Source: Bacillota bacterium (GTDB taxonomy: Bacteria; Bacillota; Clostridia; Acetivibrionales; DTU013). From it: 64,000 nucleotides of DNA. Of the stretch, positions 17,028 to 25,548 are shown one piece after another (positions within the stretch are counted from its first letter, which is position 1; each line of letters starts with the position of its first letter). The notes under the pieces are model-generated. The model did no database searches, was not told the origin of the DNA, and saw only the letters and a program-made list of their open reading frames with translations. Both the position numbers and the translations under genes were made by a program. Location: contig JAFABI010000087.1 of the NCBI GenBank assembly GCA_023426125.1, positions 62,001 through 126,000 on the forward strand, read 5' to 3'.

Positions 17028-18569
17028 GTGAGAAAATTCAACGTAACCGGGCTTTGTGTGCCCGGAAAGCATTATATGGCCGACATAAGCGGCAAAATCA
17101 ATGAAATCGTAAAAATGGTGGACGAGGGCCTGTACTTCACCATAAACCGCCCAAGGCAGTACGGCAAAACCACAACCATGCTGATGCTTTCAAAAGCTCT
17201 CAGCAACCAATATGTTGTTATTGATACAAGCTTTGAAGGCGTTGGAGACGACTTGTTTGATACCGAAGAGAGGTTTTGCTCGAATATATTTTATGTATTT
17301 GCCGACAGCGTAGGGTTTACTAATCGAGAGCTTGCTGCAAGAATGCGGGCATTGGGGAAGGATACAAGGGATTTCGGCAGCCTGTCCAGGGCGATAACCG
17401 GTTTGATCATTGAACTTGGCCGGGACATGGTGCTGATCATCGACGAGGTGGACAAGAGCAGCGCAAACAGGATTTTTATGCAATTCCTGGGCCTGTTGAG
17501 AAATAAATGCCTTGCCATGAATTCGGGTAAGGATAAGAGCTTCCAGAGCGTAATACTGGGGGGGGTTCATGACATAAAAAACCTCAAGCTGAAGATAAGG
17601 GAGGAGAAAGACAGGGTATTCAATTCACCGTGGAATATCGCCGCGGATTTCCGGGTGGACATGTCTTTTTCAGCCGGTGAAATCAAGGCCATGCTTGACG
17701 ATTATGTGAAGGATACGGGGATAAGTATGGATACGGACCTGCTTGCCAATGAAATCCGTAGGTTTACAAGCGGATATCCCTACCTGGTAAGCAGACTTTG
17801 CAAGAATATCGACGAGTATCTTGACAGGGATTGGACTCCTAAAGGGCTGGAAGCTTCCATCAAAATGACCTTGAATGAAAAGAGCACGCTGTTTGACGAT
17901 GTAATTAAAAATATTGAAAACAATCCCGAAATAAAGGCTCTGGTTTACGAGATACTGGTGGAGGGCAGGGAGATCAACTACAATCCCGATGCCTATGAGC
18001 AGGGAATTATGTACGGCATTCTGGCGGAAAAAAAAGGCAAAATTCTGCTGCATAACAAAATCTTCGAAGAAAGAATCTATAACTATATGCTGGCGCAGCA
18101 GGATATGAGAGCCCTGGCGGCCAGATTCACCAGCGTGGACGAAAAGCGCCTGATTGTGGATGAAAAGCTGGATATGGAGAAGACGCTTCTGAAGTTCCAG
18201 GAATTCATGCATGAGCAATACAGGCAGGAAGACGAAAGGTTCTATGAAACCAACGGGAGGCTTATCTTCCTTGCCTATCTGAAGCCGATTTTAAACGGCA
18301 GGGGCTTCAGCTTTGTAGAAGCGCAGACACGGGAAAACCGCAGAATGGACGTGGTTATCACCTTTGGCCCTGAAAAATTCATAGTTGAGCTGAAAATCTG
18401 GAACGGCAGGGCCTATGAAGAAAAGGGACTGGAACAGCTTGTGGAATATCTGGATGTTCAAGGGCAGGATAAAGGATATATGATTGTTTATAATTTTAAC
18501 AATAACAAGCAATACTCGGCCCAATGGCTGAAGGTAAACGGCAAAGAGGTATTTGAGGTAGTTGTGTAG
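17028..18569 (+). CDS. AAA-ATPase-like protein with C-terminal PD-(D/E)XK nuclease-fold domain
   Basis: 513 residues. Residues ~15-230 form a P-loop ATPase with a Walker A variant (RPRQYGKTTT, near 43-52) and Walker B VLIIDEVDKS near 139. The C-terminal ~100 residues look like the PD-(D/E)XK nuclease fold, with RRMDVVITF and the E-x-K motif in FIVELKIWNG, followed by GLEQLVEYL. This architecture (AAA-ATPase-like plus PDDEXK_9) is widespread and often multicopy in Clostridia and Bacteroidetes; its function is not established. GTG start follows GGAGGTG. It stands alone behind its own promoter between a gene remnant and rpsF, suggesting an acquired cargo gene. Confidence 0.8.
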   Translation: MRKFNVTGLCVPGKHYMADISGKINEIVKMVDEGLYFTINRPRQYGKTTTMLMLSKALSNQYVVIDTSFEGVGDDLFDTEERFCSNIFYVFADSVGFTNRELAARMRALGKDTRDFGSLSRAITGLIIELGRDMVLIIDEVDKSSANRIFMQFLGLLRNKCLAMNSGKDKSFQSVILGGVHDIKNLKLKIREEKDRVFNSPWNIAADFRVDMSFSAGEIKAMLDDYVKDTGISMDTDLLANEIRRFTSGYPYLVSRLCKNIDEYLDRDWTPKGLEASIKMTLNEKSTLFDDVIKNIENNPEIKALVYEILVEGREINYNPDAYEQGIMYGILAEKKGKILLHNKIFEERIYNYMLAQQDMRALAARFTSVDEKRLIVDEKLDMEKTLLKFQEFMHEQYRQEDERFYETNGRLIFLAYLKPILNGRGFSFVEAQTRENRRMDVVITFGPEKFIVELKIWNGRAYEEKGLEQLVEYLDVQGQDKGYMIVYNFNNNKQYSAQWLKVNGKEVFEVVV

Positions 18570-18635
18570 TTGATTTGCACCCCTCAAAATTTACCCCCTT
18601 GCAGATTTATCGCCGATATGATAAACTACTACCTT

Positions 18636-18678
18636 GGAATCCTTGCTCTGCACTCCTGGTTGCAGGGCCGTTTAGTCC
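18636..18678 (+). promoter_or_regulatory. Candidate S6:S18-binding rpsF leader hairpin
   Basis: CTCTGCA (18646-18652) pairs with TGCAGGG (18661-18667, one wobble). Immediately 3' is an unpaired CCG (18668-18670), then a lower helix GGAAT/AGTCC (18636-18640 with 18674-18678, one mismatch). A hairpin with a bulged CCG is the known signature of the autoregulatory rpsF leader bound by the S6:S18 complex. It sits 19 nt before the rpsF start, overlapping the translation-initiation region. Confidence 0.5.
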
Positions 18679-18697
18679 AGAAGGAGGTGAAGGTCGA

Positions 18698-18985
18698 ATG
18701 CTAAACAAGTATGAATCCATCTTCATCATCAATTCCGAAGTCGGGGAAGACAATACAAAGGCTCTTGTAGAGAAGTTCAAGAACCTGCTGGAAACTTCCG
18801 CGCAGCTGGAAAGCATTGATGAGTGGGGAAAAAGAAGATTGGCTTACCCGATCAACGATAAGAATGAAGGTTATTATGTTCTCGTAAATTTCAGCGCAGA
18901 ATCGGAGTTTCCGCGCGAGCTTGAGAGAATTTACAAGATTACCGACGGCATTATCAAGTATATGATCATCAAGAAAGATAATTAA
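18698..18985 (+). CDS. rpsF: Ribosomal protein bS6
   Basis: 95-residue small-subunit protein, same length as in B. subtilis. Typical stretches are MLNKYESIFIINSE, WGKRRLAYPINDKNEGYYVL and the C-terminal RIYKITDGIIKYMIIKK. It binds 16S rRNA with bS18 on the platform. ATG 18698 is set by the strong AAGGAGGTGA immediately upstream; the longer in-frame extension is leader. First gene of the conserved rpsF-ssb-rpsR operon. Confidence 0.97.
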   Translation: MLNKYESIFIINSEVGEDNTKALVEKFKNLLETSAQLESIDEWGKRRLAYPINDKNEGYYVLVNFSAESEFPRELERIYKITDGIIKYMIIKKDN

Positions 18986-18994
18986 GGTGGTATT

Positions 18995-19432
18995 ATGAAT
19001 AAGGTTATTTTAATGGGGCGGCTTACAAAGGATCCCGAGTTGAGGTATACCAGCGGGAACAATACTGCAGTTTGCAGTTTTAGTCTGGCAGTGAACAGGA
19101 GATTCTCAAAACCTGGCGAAGAAAAACAGGCCGACTTTTTCAACGTAGTTGCATGGGAAAAGACGGCTGAATTTTGCGGCAAATGGTTTGAGAAGGGACG
19201 CCAGGTTGTCGTGGTGGGAAGGCTTCAGAACCGCTCCTGGGACGATAATGAGGGTAAAAAGCATTATGTGACCGAGGTTGTTGCAGAGGAAACCTATTTT
19301 GCAGACAGCAAAAAGGGCGAGGGTGCACCGGCTCAAAGGCCTGCCGGAGGAACTGTTCCGGGAGGAGCAGCCCCGGGAGGACAAAATGACGGCTTCTATC
19401 CTCTGGATGAAGATGATGATCTCCCGTTCTAG
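18995..19432 (+). CDS. ssb: Single-stranded DNA-binding protein
   Basis: 145 residues. The OB-fold occupies about residues 1-105 (MNKVILMGRLTKDPELRYTS, FNVVAWEKTAEF, VVVVGRLQNRSW). A Gly/Pro-rich linker (~110-133) leads to the acidic C-terminal tip DEDDDLPF that recruits replication and repair partners. The start lies 9 nt after rpsF and follows AAGGTGG. SSB protects single-stranded DNA during replication; DnaB is encoded ~5 kb away. Confidence 0.97.
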   Translation: MNKVILMGRLTKDPELRYTSGNNTAVCSFSLAVNRRFSKPGEEKQADFFNVVAWEKTAEFCGKWFEKGRQVVVVGRLQNRSWDDNEGKKHYVTEVVAEETYFADSKKGEGAPAQRPAGGTVPGGAAPGGQNDGFYPLDEDDDLPF

Positions 19433-19597
19433 GGTTGGTCGCTCATGCGTCCCGGATTTGCTGAAATGCAGCTTACACGATTGTTTTTTGAAACACGCAT
19501 AGCCGTGAGCATTTCAGAAAAAAGTGTGAGGCGGTGTTTTTGCTGCACCGGAGAATAACCGAATCAGAGGAAATAATAATGAAAGGAGGCGTTTGAC

Positions 19598-19891
19598 ATG
19601 CCAGGTGGAAGAAGAGATAACAAAAGCGGCGGAAGAGATTCTTATGACAAGGGCGAAGGCAAAGGCGGCATGAGAATGAGGAGAGCCAAGAAAAAAGTGT
19701 GCTCTTTCTGCGTTGACAAGGTTACGGACATTGATTATAAAGAAGTTGCAAAGATCAGGAAATATATTTCCGAAAGAGGCAAGATTCTTCCGAGGAGGAT
19801 TTCCGGAAACTGCGCCAAGCATCAGCGCCAGCTGACAATTGCCATTAAGAGGGCAAGAGTCGTAGCATTGCTGCCTTATACTGCAGAATAA
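19598..19891 (+). CDS. rpsR: Ribosomal protein bS18
   Basis: 97 residues. The conserved core runs from KKVCSFCVDKVTDIDYKEV to the C-terminal RRISGNCAKHQRQLTIAIKR. The Cys residues (CSFC) match the zinc-type form. The N-terminus has a Gly/Lys/Arg-rich extension of about 30 residues (MPGGRRDNKSGGRDSYDKG) longer than in B. subtilis (79 total), a common clostridial feature. AAAGGAGG precedes the ATG. Last gene of the rpsF-ssb-rpsR operon. The ~320 nt after it contain no supported gene or terminator. Confidence 0.96.
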   Translation: MPGGRRDNKSGGRDSYDKGEGKGGMRMRRAKKKVCSFCVDKVTDIDYKEVAKIRKYISERGKILPRRISGNCAKHQRQLTIAIKRARVVALLPYTAE

Positions 19892-20209
19892 TACAAAAGT
19901 CAAAGGGGACGATTTTTCTTTCTCCGTATACTACAGCGAAGGTTACAATATCCTACCGGCGCATTTATATGCCAGGAGTATTGCGATTATTTATTCGTAA
20001 GATCTCTCTGCAAGGATGGAAATGTAGCTTTCGCTATAAATAGGAACGGGAAGGAGGAGTCGTCCCTTGTTCTTCTTCAAAGCACGACAAATTTTCGGTG
20101 TGTTTCAAAAAGCTGAAGAGGTTACTGTAACAGGCAACTATCTATCAATGGCCGCCCTGCGGCAGCATATTGATGAAACATGCCAGATTTAATGGTGGAG
20201 CGACAGGAT

Positions 20210-21037
20210 ATGCTCAAAATAGGCTTTTTAGGTCCGAAGGGGACCTTTTCCCACGAAGCTTTGCTTATCTACGCGAAGGATTTGTCCTATGAGGCCTGTG
20301 ACTATTCCTCAATTCAGGAATTGCTGCAGGCGGTTGCCAATAACCGGATCGATGAGGCAATCGTGCCGATTGAAAATTCCATTGAAGGCGCCGTCAATGC
20401 TACGCTGGATATACTGGCGGCGGACGTGGATTTGCTGATAAAGTCGGAGCTGGTGATCCCGGTCCGGGAAAACCTTCTTGTAAAAAAAGGGGCTTCTATC
20501 GGCGATATCAGGCATATTTTATCCCATCCGCAGCCTCTGGGGCAATGCAGGAATTTTATAAACGCCCGGTTTCCCAATGCCCATGTAAGGGCGACTTACA
20601 GCACGGCAGGCGCAGCGGAAGAAGTTGCGGCGGGGTCCGGCGACAGTGCGGCCATCGGGTCGTCGGCCGCAGCAGAAGCTTATGGGTTGGAAATTGTGGA
20701 AAAAGACATCCATGACTGTGAAAACAATCATACAAGGTTTGTCGTTGTAAGCCATACGGATGGGGAGAGGACAGGGGACGACAGGACCTCCATCGTATTT
20801 ACAACGGAGGATAAACCGGGGTGCCTGTACCGGGTGCTGGACATATTCAACCTGTGGGACATCAATATGAGCAAGATTGAATCCAGGCCTGCGAAAAACC
20901 AGCTGGGACGGTACATTTTCTTTGTGGATATCAGCGGCCACAGAGCAGACGAGGATATAAGGGATGCGCTGACCATGATAAAGAGAAAATCTTCTTTTTT
21001 TAAGTTTTTAGGCTCCTACCCCGCGGCGAAAGGATAG
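20210..21037 (+). CDS. pheA: Prephenate dehydratase
   Basis: 275-residue monofunctional enzyme converting prephenate to phenylpyruvate in phenylalanine synthesis. The periplasmic-binding-like catalytic part opens with MLKIGFLGPKGTFSHEA and has the catalytic Thr in NHTRFVVVS near residue 175. The C-terminal ACT domain (TSIVFTTEDKPGCLYRVLD) has the ESRP motif near 224 that binds feedback inhibitor Phe. ATG 20210 is preferred over 20180 because GGTGGAG lies 9 nt upstream and homology begins there. No chorismate mutase domain is fused. It has no aromatic-pathway neighbours here. Confidence 0.95.
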   Translation: MLKIGFLGPKGTFSHEALLIYAKDLSYEACDYSSIQELLQAVANNRIDEAIVPIENSIEGAVNATLDILAADVDLLIKSELVIPVRENLLVKKGASIGDIRHILSHPQPLGQCRNFINARFPNAHVRATYSTAGAAEEVAAGSGDSAAIGSSAAAEAYGLEIVEKDIHDCENNHTRFVVVSHTDGERTGDDRTSIVFTTEDKPGCLYRVLDIFNLWDINMSKIESRPAKNQLGRYIFFVDISGHRADEDIRDALTMIKRKSSFFKFLGSYPAAKG

Positions 21038-21224
21038 GGGAGACGCCCGCTTGGGGGACAGGTTTATTGTCCCATCCCATACAGGTAAGGGACTGCGGAC
21101 AGGGTACGGTTCTTTGCCTGTGCGGCAGGAGGACCCGCAACGCGCGCCCCTACAAAGCTTTACTGCCGTAAAACCCTTACAGCATCGGCGGGCCGGGAAA
21201 TGGAAATTAACCCCATGAAATTTG

Positions 21225-21233
21225 TGGTATAAT
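21225..21233 (+). promoter_or_regulatory. Extended -10 promoter upstream of the MazG-like gene
   Basis: TGGTATAAT is a perfect extended -10; no clear -35. It would drive the MazG-like, gdpP, rplI, dnaB series. The pheA-to-here gap (21038-21298) also holds a 6-bp perfect hairpin (GGGACA/TGTCCC, 21055-21073) and a fragment related to the composite repeat (21131-21154). Confidence 0.5.
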
Positions 21234-21298
21234 ATAAGCAAAAGTGTTAAGGCAGTAAATGTCGTACCTCTCATAGGTGTGTGGATTGAAATGGGTGA

Positions 21299-21670
21299 AT
21301 GGAGTTGAAGAGTGTGGCTGTTTTTGATAAAGAGATCGATATTACCAGGAACATCAGGCTGATCGAATGGCTCAAGGGAGAGCTGCTGACCGATATTGCA
21401 AACCTTTTCAGGATTCTGGTCAACGGCATCCGTGAGGAGGTTCACGATTCCGTATCGGATACCATTTCCAATATCATTTTGATCAGCTATCTTCTGGGGA
21501 AACGCCTGGGAATCAGCTATAACGCCATTGAAATGAAGATTCACAACAAGATAAAGCTGGGCCTGGTAGAGAACCACGAAGTAGAAAAATGCTACGGTGA
21601 CCTTTCGGAGCTCTCAAAGCATCTGGGCAGCTCGCGGAGAAAGGAGAGCAGAGAGGGCTATGGACAGTAA
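21299..21670 (+). CDS. MazG-like family protein
   Basis: 123-residue all-helical protein. The central segment REEVHDSVSDTISNIILISYLLGKRLG has the E-E-x-x-D pattern expected of the metal-binding helix of MazG/dUTPase-like NTP pyrophosphatases. Such short MazG-like proteins commonly sit next to gdpP in Clostridia. Substrate unknown. The start is uncertain: ATG 21299 has only a weak GGGTGA; TTG 21305 or GTG 21314 could also serve. It overlaps the gdpP start by 11 nt in another frame, so the two are coupled. Confidence 0.65.
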   Translation: MELKSVAVFDKEIDITRNIRLIEWLKGELLTDIANLFRILVNGIREEVHDSVSDTISNIILISYLLGKRLGISYNAIEMKIHNKIKLGLVENHEVEKCYGDLSELSKHLGSSRRKESREGYGQ

Positions 21671-23663
21671 AAAATTCACCGGAATTTTTGTGCCTCGCGC
21701 AAGCCTTTATTTATGGATAATACTCATCCTGCTGATTGTTATAACCATACTTGAATGGCGTATCGCAGTCCCGGGCTATATACTGCTGGCCTTTCTCACC
21801 TATTACAATGTCCGTTCCGGCTCCAGAAGGCGGAATGAAATAACCAGGTACATAGAGAATCTGACCTTAAACATCGATACCGCCACAAAGGATACGCTTC
21901 TCAACTTTCCTATGCCGCTGGTAGTTACCGACCTGGACGGCGTTATTATATGGTATAACTCCTCTTTCCGCAAGATCTTTGACGGCGAAGAGCTTCTGGA
22001 GAAAACCATCAGCGATTTCGTAGGAGGACTTAATCCTGAAACCCTGGCGGAAGAGAATGCAAACATTTCCAGACAGGTTTTTTTAAACGGCATGCACTAC
22101 AGGGTGCTGTGCAACTTTGCAAAGATTGAGAAAAAGGCCGACAACAGCGGCTATATCCTGATCTTATACTTTATTGACAACTCCGAGCTGATGGAGACGA
22201 AAAAGAAGTACCAGGATGAAAAAATTGTTACGGGACTGGTGGTCATCGATAACTACGACGATCTGATGCAGAGTATGGAGGACGCCTCGCGTCCCCAGAT
22301 GCTGGCGGAGATTGAAAAAAAAATTATCCAGTGGATGGGCTTTACCTATGGGATCATAAAAAAATTTGAAAGGGACAAGTACCTTTTCGTTTTTGAGCGT
22401 AAATACCTTAAAGATCTGGAAGAAAAGAAATTCGAAGTACTGGATACTGTCAAGGAAATAAATCTGGGAAACAAGATCCCCGTAACCCTGAGCCTGGGCT
22501 TCGGCTTGAACGGAAAAACCGTCGTGGAGAGCTTCTACTCTGCCGGGGCGGCCATCGACATAGCCCTTGGACGGGGCGGTGACCAGGTGGTCATCAAAAA
22601 CGGCGACAACTTCAGCTTCTTCGGGGGACGGACAAGAGAACTGGAAAAGAGGACCAAGGTTAAGGCAAGAGTGATCGCCTACGCGCTGCGGGAGCTTATC
22701 GACCAGTCTGCCGACGTCTTCATCATGGGGCATGAAAATGCCGACGTTGATTCCCTGGGCGCGTCCCTTGGCCTTTACAGGGTTGTTAAAAGCAGGGCCA
22801 GGGAAGCAAATATCGTTTTGGAACACTCCAATCCGACCATTGATAACCTGGTAGCAAAGCTTAATAAGAATCCGGAGTACGACGGAATATTCACAAGCGG
22901 AAATGCAGCCCTTGACAGGATAGGAAAGAAAAGCCTTTTAATTATTGTGGACACCCATAGACCCAGCTTCACCGAAGCGCCGGAGCTTATTACGAAGGCC
23001 GGGCAGGTGGTGGTAATCGACCATCACAGGAGGGGCGCCGATTTCTTGCAGGATACCGTACTCACCTATCAGGAGACATACGCTTCCTCCACCTGTGAGC
23101 TGGTTACGGAAATCCTCCAATACATCGATGAGAAGTTCAAACTGAAGCCTGTGGAAGCGGAAGCGCTGTTTGCAGGCATTGTCGTGGACACGAAGAATTT
23201 TACCTTCAAAACCGGGGTGAGGACCTTCGAGGCGGCGTCTTACTTAAGGCGCCAGGGAGTTGATACCGTGGCTGTAAAGCAGCTTTTCCAGAACGATCTG
23301 GCCACTTATTCCAGCATCTCCAATGTTGTAAAGGAAGCTGAGATGGTCGGAAATGAAATAGCGATTTCCGTTTGCCCGCAGAATATCAAGAACGCCCAAC
23401 TGGTGACAGCCAAATCGGCTGACGAGCTTCTTAACCTTTCCGGCATAATCGCCGCATTCGTATTATGCTATGTCGGCAATGGGGTCTGGATCAGCGGAAG
23501 ATCGCTGGGAGATATCAATGTACAGGTGATCCTGGAGAAGCTTGGCGGCGGAGGGCATTTGACCGTGGCCGGTGCGCAGCTCGCAGGAATTTCTCTGGAA
23601 GATGCCAGAGAAAAGCTAAAATATGCTATAATGGAATACATGAACGAAAACAGTAAAGAGTAG
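21660..23663 (+). CDS. gdpP: GdpP, membrane cyclic-di-AMP phosphodiesterase
   Basis: 667 residues. Two N-terminal membrane spans (~10-50) are followed by a PAS-like domain (~60-150, PLVVTDLDGVIIWYNSSF), a degenerate GGDEF domain (~180-300), a DHH domain (FIMGHENADVDSLGASLGL near 352, VIDHHRRGADF near 452) and a C-terminal DHHA1 domain with GGGGHLTVAGAQL. The DHH/DHHA1 unit hydrolyses c-di-AMP, lowering the signal that controls potassium uptake and wall homeostasis. ATG 21660 is chosen because homology starts there and AAGGAGAG lies upstream. Order gdpP-rplI-dnaB is the same as in B. subtilis. Confidence 0.94.
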   Translation: MDSKKFTGIFVPRASLYLWIILILLIVITILEWRIAVPGYILLAFLTYYNVRSGSRRRNEITRYIENLTLNIDTATKDTLLNFPMPLVVTDLDGVIIWYNSSFRKIFDGEELLEKTISDFVGGLNPETLAEENANISRQVFLNGMHYRVLCNFAKIEKKADNSGYILILYFIDNSELMETKKKYQDEKIVTGLVVIDNYDDLMQSMEDASRPQMLAEIEKKIIQWMGFTYGIIKKFERDKYLFVFERKYLKDLEEKKFEVLDTVKEINLGNKIPVTLSLGFGLNGKTVVESFYSAGAAIDIALGRGGDQVVIKNGDNFSFFGGRTRELEKRTKVKARVIAYALRELIDQSADVFIMGHENADVDSLGASLGLYRVVKSRAREANIVLEHSNPTIDNLVAKLNKNPEYDGIFTSGNAALDRIGKKSLLIIVDTHRPSFTEAPELITKAGQVVVIDHHRRGADFLQDTVLTYQETYASSTCELVTEILQYIDEKFKLKPVEAEALFAGIVVDTKNFTFKTGVRTFEAASYLRRQGVDTVAVKQLFQNDLATYSSISNVVKEAEMVGNEIAISVCPQNIKNAQLVTAKSADELLNLSGIIAAFVLCYVGNGVWISGRSLGDINVQVILEKLGGGGHLTVAGAQLAGISLEDAREKLKYAIMEYMNENSKE

Positions 23664-23715
23664 CCGGCGGATGGAAGTGAAAAATGCCGGCGGAGGATAA
23701 TACGGGAGGGTACAT

Positions 23716-24162
23716 ATGAAAGTAATATTGAAGCAGGATGTAAAGGGACTGGGCAAAAAGGAAGACATGGTCAATGTAAGCGACGGCTATGCCAGGAATT
23801 TTCTGTTCCCGAAGAATATAGCGGTGGAAGCCAGTGCAACCAACATAAATGTAATGAATACCAAAAAAGAGGCAGAGAAGTCGAAGAAGGACAGGGAACT
23901 GGCCCACGCCAGGGAACTGGCCGCCAAAATCAAGGACACCGTCGTGGTCATCAAGACAAAGGCCGGCGAAAACGGCAAGCTTTTCGGGTCCATTACAAGC
24001 AAGGACATTGCCGACAGGCTGAAGGCGGACCACAACCTTGACATCGACAAGAAGAAAATTGTTATGCATGATGCAATAAAAGCCCTTGGAACAACTGAAC
24101 TTGAAGTGAAGCTTTACCCCGAGGTCAGCACCAGGCTGACGGTAAAGCTGGAGCAGGAATAG
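23716..24162 (+). CDS. rplI: Ribosomal protein bL9
   Basis: 148 residues, normal length. The N-terminal domain (MKVILKQDVKGLGKKEDMVN, then GYARNFLFPKNIA) is diagnostic. A long Lys/Glu-rich connecting helix (~45-75) leads to the C-terminal rRNA-binding domain (GKLFGSITSKDIADRL). It follows gdpP by 52 nt behind GGGAGGG and precedes dnaB by 24 nt, indicating one operon. Confidence 0.97.
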   Translation: MKVILKQDVKGLGKKEDMVNVSDGYARNFLFPKNIAVEASATNINVMNTKKEAEKSKKDRELAHARELAAKIKDTVVVIKTKAGENGKLFGSITSKDIADRLKADHNLDIDKKKIVMHDAIKALGTTELEVKLYPEVSTRLTVKLEQE

Positions 24163-24186
24163 ATTCAGGCTGGAGGAACTGTAGCA

Positions 24187-25548
24187 GTGGATATCAGCGC
24201 AATAGGAAGAATACCGCCCCACAACCTGGAGGCGGAGCAGGCGGCTCTCGGATGTATGCTTCTGGATTCGGATGTGATTCCCACCATCACCGAGCTGCTG
24301 AAAAGTGAAGATTTTTACAGGGACGACCACAAGGAAATCTATGAGGCGATCATGGACCTGTCGGAAAGGGCCCAGCCTGTTGACCTTATTACGGTTTCGG
24401 AGCAGCTTAAGCTGCGGGGCACTCTGGAAAATGTCGGCGGGCTGAACTATCTCGCGAATATTACGTCGGCTGTCCCCACGACTGCCAACGCCAGGCACTA
24501 TACCAGGATCATCGAGGAGAAAGCCTTGCTGCGAAGGCTGATCAAAGCTTCCTCGGAAATCATGAGCATGGGATATGATGCTTCCGAAGAAGCGGTGTTT
24601 GTTCTTGACAAAGCGGAAAAAAGCATTTTCGATATCATGCAGAAAAGGAACACCCAGGGCTTTGCCCATATCAAAGACGTCCTTCTGGAGACCTTCAACA
24701 GGCTGGAGGAGCTTTACAACAGCAAAAGCTTTATTACAGGCATACCTACGGGATTTACCGACCTGGACTACAAGACTGCGGGTTTGCAGAATTCGGACCT
24801 TGTTCTGATTGCGGCGCGCCCAGGTATGGGCAAAACGGCAATGGCCCTGAACATAGCGCAATATGCGGCAGTGCACAAAAAGGTCCCCGTGGCGATATTC
24901 AACCTTGAAATGTCCAAGGACCAGCTGGTAAACAGGATGCTTTGCAGCGAGGTCATGGTTGACAGCCACAAGATGAGGACAGGGAAGCTGGAGGACGATG
25001 ACTGGCAAAAAATTGCCCGGGCGCTGGGGCCGATGTCGGAAGCGCCTGTTTACATCGATGACACACCGGGAATTTCCGTTATGGATATCAGGGCAAAATG
25101 CAGGAGGCTGAAGCTGGAAAAAAACCTGGGTATGGTAGTCATCGACTATCTGCAGCTGATGCAGGGAAGAGGAAAAACGGAAAGCAGGCAGCAGGAAGTG
25201 TCTGAGATCTCCAGGTCGCTGAAAATACTGGCGAAGGAGATCAATATTCCCGTCGTTACCATGTCCCAGTTAAGCCGCGGACCTGAGACCAGGACGGATC
25301 ACCGGCCGATGTTGAGCGATTTGAGAGAATCGGGCGCCATCGAGCAGGATGCCGACATTGTTATGTTTCTTTACAGGGACGATTATTACAATCCCGATAC
25401 CGAAAAGAAAAACATCGCGGAGGTCATCATCGCCAAGCACAGGAGCGGATCTACGGGGACCATAGAGCTGCGGTGGTTCGGCGAATATACCAGATTTGCA
25501 AATTTGAAGAAGGATGAGTATCCCAACAGTGCAAGAAATGCTGGATAA
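24187..25548 (+). CDS. dnaB: DnaB/DnaC-type replicative DNA helicase
   Basis: 453-residue hexameric helicase of the replication fork (called DnaC in B. subtilis). The N-terminal primase-interacting domain begins IPPHNLEAEQAALGCML. The RecA-like motor has Walker A AARPGMGKTAMAL near residue 211, Walker B MVVIDYLQLMQG, and the arginine/sensor region KHRSGSTGTIELRW. GTG start follows GGAGG by ~11 nt. Its 3' end overlaps the beginning of tilS by 11 nt, so the two are linked. Confidence 0.97.
   Translation: MDISAIGRIPPHNLEAEQAALGCMLLDSDVIPTITELLKSEDFYRDDHKEIYEAIMDLSERAQPVDLITVSEQLKLRGTLENVGGLNYLANITSAVPTTANARHYTRIIEEKALLRRLIKASSEIMSMGYDASEEAVFVLDKAEKSIFDIMQKRNTQGFAHIKDVLLETFNRLEELYNSKSFITGIPTGFTDLDYKTAGLQNSDLVLIAARPGMGKTAMALNIAQYAAVHKKVPVAIFNLEMSKDQLVNRMLCSEVMVDSHKMRTGKLEDDDWQKIARALGPMSEAPVYIDDTPGISVMDIRAKCRRLKLEKNLGMVVIDYLQLMQGRGKTESRQQEVSEISRSLKILAKEINIPVVTMSQLSRGPETRTDHRPMLSDLRESGAIEQDADIVMFLYRDDYYNPDTEKKNIAEVIIAKHRSGSTGTIELRWFGEYTRFANLKKDEYPNSARNAG

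Noticed and set aside
19970..20044. 24-codon ORF between rpsR and pheA
   Set aside because: Too short, no ribosome-binding site, no recognisable sequence.
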